Positions 4,489-6,276 of a stretch of 6,276 nt of DNA are shown piece after piece. Source of the DNA: an uncultured Clostridia bacterium (lineage in GTDB: Bacteria; Bacillota; Clostridia; Christensenellales; Borkfalkiaceae); contig CAMWKX010000077.1 of assembly GCA_947174955.1 (NCBI GenBank), forward strand, positions 1 through 6,276. The letters are read 5' to 3'. Numbering within the stretch: the first letter of the stretch is position 1; each line of letters begins with the position of its first letter. Under the pieces are notes generated by a model. The model saw only the letters and a list, made by a program, of their open reading frames with translations, was not told the DNA's origin and ran no database searches. Both the position numbers and the translations under genes were made by a program.

Positions 4489-5976
4489 ATGGATATGCAA
4501 AAGGAAGAAACAGGCGAAAGCGGCGAGCTTACGCCCGTAAGAAAGGTAAGCAAATTAGACAAGTTTTTCGGCATAACCGCGAGCGGCAGCAACTTTAAAA
4601 CCGAAATCATCGCGGGCGTTACCACCTTTATGGCAATGGTATACGCACTGCTCGTCGTGCCGGGTATGTACGAGGTCGGCGGCGCGTTCCCCCACGTATC
4701 GTTCAACGCGGTGTACATAGCCACGGCTCTCGGCGCGATAGTCGGCACCACCCTTATGGCGCTGCTTGCCAAGATGCCGCTTGCGCAGGCTTCGGGTCTG
4801 GGCGCCACCGCATACGTTACGGGCACTCTTTTGGGAGCAGGCACCGGCTTAACCTACGCAAACGCGATGATTTTCGTACTTTTGGACGGCGTCATATTCG
4901 TTCTGCTTACGGCGACGGGACTGAGAAAAAAGATTTTGAAAGCCATTCCCGAAGAGGTTAAAATTTCGATACCCGTAGGCATCGGCTTCTTTATCGCGCT
5001 GATAGGTCTTAAAAATTCGTCGTTAGTCGTTTTCCCCGCAGGCGGCATAGGCTTTACCTCGTTCAACCTTTTAAGCGGCAAAATAACCTACCTCGGCAGC
5101 ATAGCGTCCGTGCTTACGCTTGCCGGCGTAATAGCGATTGCCGTACTCAGCCACAAGAAGGTTAACGGCGCCATATTATGGGGTCTTTTGGGCACTGCGG
5201 CGCTCTACTTCGTCTTTGCCGGGTTGGGCTGCGCCTGGAAAGATACGGACTGTCTGGATATGTTCAAGGGCATTACTTTCGACTCGCCGTTTACGGCGTT
5301 TGCCGACTGGGGCAAGGAGTCGGTCGGACAGGTATTTGCAAACGGCTTTAACTTCGGCGGGTATCTGAAAGAGCACAACTCGGGACAACTGGTAGTGCTG
5401 ATTATCACCTCCGCGCTTTCCCTCTGTATGGTGGATATGTTCGATACGCTCGGAACGCTGTACGGCGCGTGCTCCAAGGGTGGGCTTATCGACGGCGAGG
5501 GCAATCCGCTGCGTATGAACCAGTGTATGCTTTCGGACGCGGTTGCAACCTGCGTCGGCTCGGTCTGCGGGGCGACGACCGTCACAACCTACGTCGAGGC
5601 GTCCTCGGGCGTTGCGGCGGGCGGAAGAACAGGCTTTGCCGCTCTCGTTTCGGCGGGCTGCTTTTTGCTTGCAACCTTTTTAAGTCCCATCGCCAAAATT
5701 ATCCCCTCCTGCGCAACCGCAGCCGTGCTCATCTGGGTGGGCGTGCTGATGATGTCGTCGGTTAAAAACATCGACTGGACAAGTCCCGCAAAGGCACTCC
5801 CCGCATTTCTGACCATAGCGGTTATGGCGTTCGGTTTCTCGATATCGTTCGGTATCGGCGTAGGACTTATCTCGTGCGTAATCATTAAAATATGCACTGG
5901 GAAAATCAAGGAAGTTTCGGTTGTAACGTGGGTTATTACGATTCTGTTTATAGCTATGTTCCTTTTGACCAATTAA
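4489..5976 (+). CDS. AzgA/PbuG-type purine (hypoxanthine/guanine) permease
   Basis: A 495-residue polytopic membrane transporter of the NCS2 superfamily, AzgA branch, close to the usual length and strongly hydrophobic after a polar N-terminus of about 35 residues. Family landmarks are TEIIAGVTTFMAMVY (38-52), the first substrate-domain motif PLAQASGLGATAY (97-109), VDMFDTLGTLYG (315-326) and the long signature TTVTTYVEASSGVAAGGRTG (363-382). In characterised relatives the first motif usually reads GMGxNAFF; here the Asn is replaced (GLGATAY), so specificity may differ. A GAGG-type site lies 8 nt upstream of the ATG, and the gene follows hpt by 11 nt. This context favours hypoxanthine/guanine uptake, but adenine or xanthine cannot be excluded from sequence. 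I see no purine riboswitch upstream. A hairpin follows the stop codon. Confidence 0.92.
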   Translation: MDMQKEETGESGELTPVRKVSKLDKFFGITASGSNFKTEIIAGVTTFMAMVYALLVVPGMYEVGGAFPHVSFNAVYIATALGAIVGTTLMALLAKMPLAQASGLGATAYVTGTLLGAGTGLTYANAMIFVLLDGVIFVLLTATGLRKKILKAIPEEVKISIPVGIGFFIALIGLKNSSLVVFPAGGIGFTSFNLLSGKITYLGSIASVLTLAGVIAIAVLSHKKVNGAILWGLLGTAALYFVFAGLGCAWKDTDCLDMFKGITFDSPFTAFADWGKESVGQVFANGFNFGGYLKEHNSGQLVVLIITSALSLCMVDMFDTLGTLYGACSKGGLIDGEGNPLRMNQCMLSDAVATCVGSVCGATTVTTYVEASSGVAAGGRTGFAALVSAGCFLLATFLSPIAKIIPSCATAAVLIWVGVLMMSSVKNIDWTSPAKALPAFLTIAVMAFGFSISFGIGVGLISCVIIKICTGKIKEVSVVTWVITILFIAMFLLTN

Positions 5977-5997
5977 ACCGACATTTCTGAAAATTAC

Positions 5998-6036
5998 AGT
6001 GCGCGCGTGTGTAAATTCTTTTCGCACGCGCGCATT
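5998..6036 (+). terminator. Hairpin after the purine permease
   Basis: TGCGCGCGTG (6000-6009) pairs with CACGCGCGCA (6025-6034). Wobble and AU pairs extend the stem to about 14 bp (5998-6011 with 6023-6036) around an 11-nt loop. It begins about 20 nt past the stop codon. The downstream stretch is AT-rich but has no strict T-run, so it is a likely but imperfect intrinsic terminator. Confidence 0.6.
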
Positions 6037-6047
6037 TACTATTATAA

Positions 6048-6077
6048 TTGACAATAAAAACCGTTTTATAGTATAAT
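6048..6077 (+). promoter_or_regulatory. Promoter of the Lys/Pro/Ala-repeat protein gene
   Basis: The -35 TTGACA (6048-6053), 18-nt spacer and -10 TATAAT (6072-6077) are both perfect consensus. The start would be near 6084, leaving a leader of about 40 nt before the ATG at 6125. High expression is expected. Confidence 0.85.
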
Positions 6078-6124
6078 ACACGCAAAAATACAGTAAATTA
6101 ACTTGCTTAACAAGGAGACGTTAT

Positions 6125-6276
6125 ATGGCTGAAAAAGACACTAAGCCCAAATCGACGGCAAAACCTGCCTCAAAGCCTGCGGCGAAACCCACCGCTACGG
6201 TTAAACCTGCGGCAACGGTTAAGCCCACCTCTACGGTTAAGCCCGCAGCCAAACCGACTGCCACGACGGCTAAACC
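6125..6276 (+). CDS. Lys/Pro/Ala/Thr-repeat protein, N-terminal part (runs off window)
   Basis: The ATG is preceded by AAGGAG (6112-6117) at a 7-nt spacing and by a perfect promoter. The 50 complete codons seen contain almost only Lys, Pro, Ala, Thr and Val after MAEKDTKPKS. A regular six-residue repeat, TVKPAA / TVKPTS / TVKPAA, is mirrored in the DNA by ACGGTTAA at 6197, 6215 and 6233 (18-nt period). The segment is basic, has no hydrophobic stretch or signal peptide, and is surely disordered. Such segments occur as histone-H1-like nucleic-acid-binding tails or as linkers before a folded domain. The folded part lies outside the window, so I assign no function. Confidence 0.85.
   Translation, partial: MAEKDTKPKSTAKPASKPAAKPTATVKPAATVKPTSTVKPAAKPTATTAK

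Noticed and set aside
4389..4844. Minus-strand open frame of 151 codons
   Set aside because: It lies antisense across the end of hpt and the start of the permease, both well supported by family motifs, and shows only low-complexity composition.
5589..6081. Minus-strand open frames opposite the permease end
   Set aside because: They mirror the codon bias of the permease and lack start signals; the permease signature motifs show which strand is real.

Overview
The window looks like a chromosomal segment of an uncultured, probably gut-type member of the Bacillota (Clostridia-like). The reasons are the AAGGAG-type ribosome binding sites before most genes, five near-consensus TTGACA / TATAAT promoters in AT-rich gaps between GC-richer genes, a DNA-encoded tRNA CCA end, and the gene families present. 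The lineage is an inference from style, not from a marker gene.

Left part (1-2977, all on the minus strand): a metal-resistance operon, with an ArsR/SmtB-family sensor followed by a P1B-type Zn/Cd/Pb-efflux ATPase that overlaps it by 8 nt. It has its own promoter and an inverted repeat at the transcription start that matches the SmtB-type operator layout. The sensor should release the operator when it binds metal, and the pump then exports the metal. Downstream of the pump, after a GC-rich hairpin, a second minus-strand promoter drives the first codons of a glycerol kinase gene. This gene is cut by the window edge and carries an in-frame TAG at codon 40. Its promoter is so close to the ATG that the mRNA would be leaderless or nearly so.

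Middle part (2989-3790): a strong hairpin terminator, a 171-residue four-helix membrane protein of unknown function on the minus strand, and a short gap with two divergent promoters. The right-hand promoter leads into a 34-nt direct repeat that contains a truncated copy of the 5' end of tRNA-Ser.

Right part (3791-6276, plus strand): tRNA-Ser(UGA), hypoxanthine phosphoribosyltransferase (hpt) and an AzgA/PbuG-type purine permease. No clear promoter separates them, so the tRNA promoter probably also serves the purine-salvage pair: the permease imports hypoxanthine/guanine and Hpt converts it to IMP/GMP. After another hairpin and a consensus promoter comes the start of a gene encoding a Lys/Pro/Ala/Thr-repeat protein, which runs off the window.

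I see no CRISPR array, insertion sequence, phage gene or defence system. Most of the window is ordinary. The items most worth a second look are the interrupted and apparently leaderless glpK start, the duplicated tRNA fragment in the tRNA leader, the mixed metal site of the sensor, and the tRNA-led purine-salvage unit.
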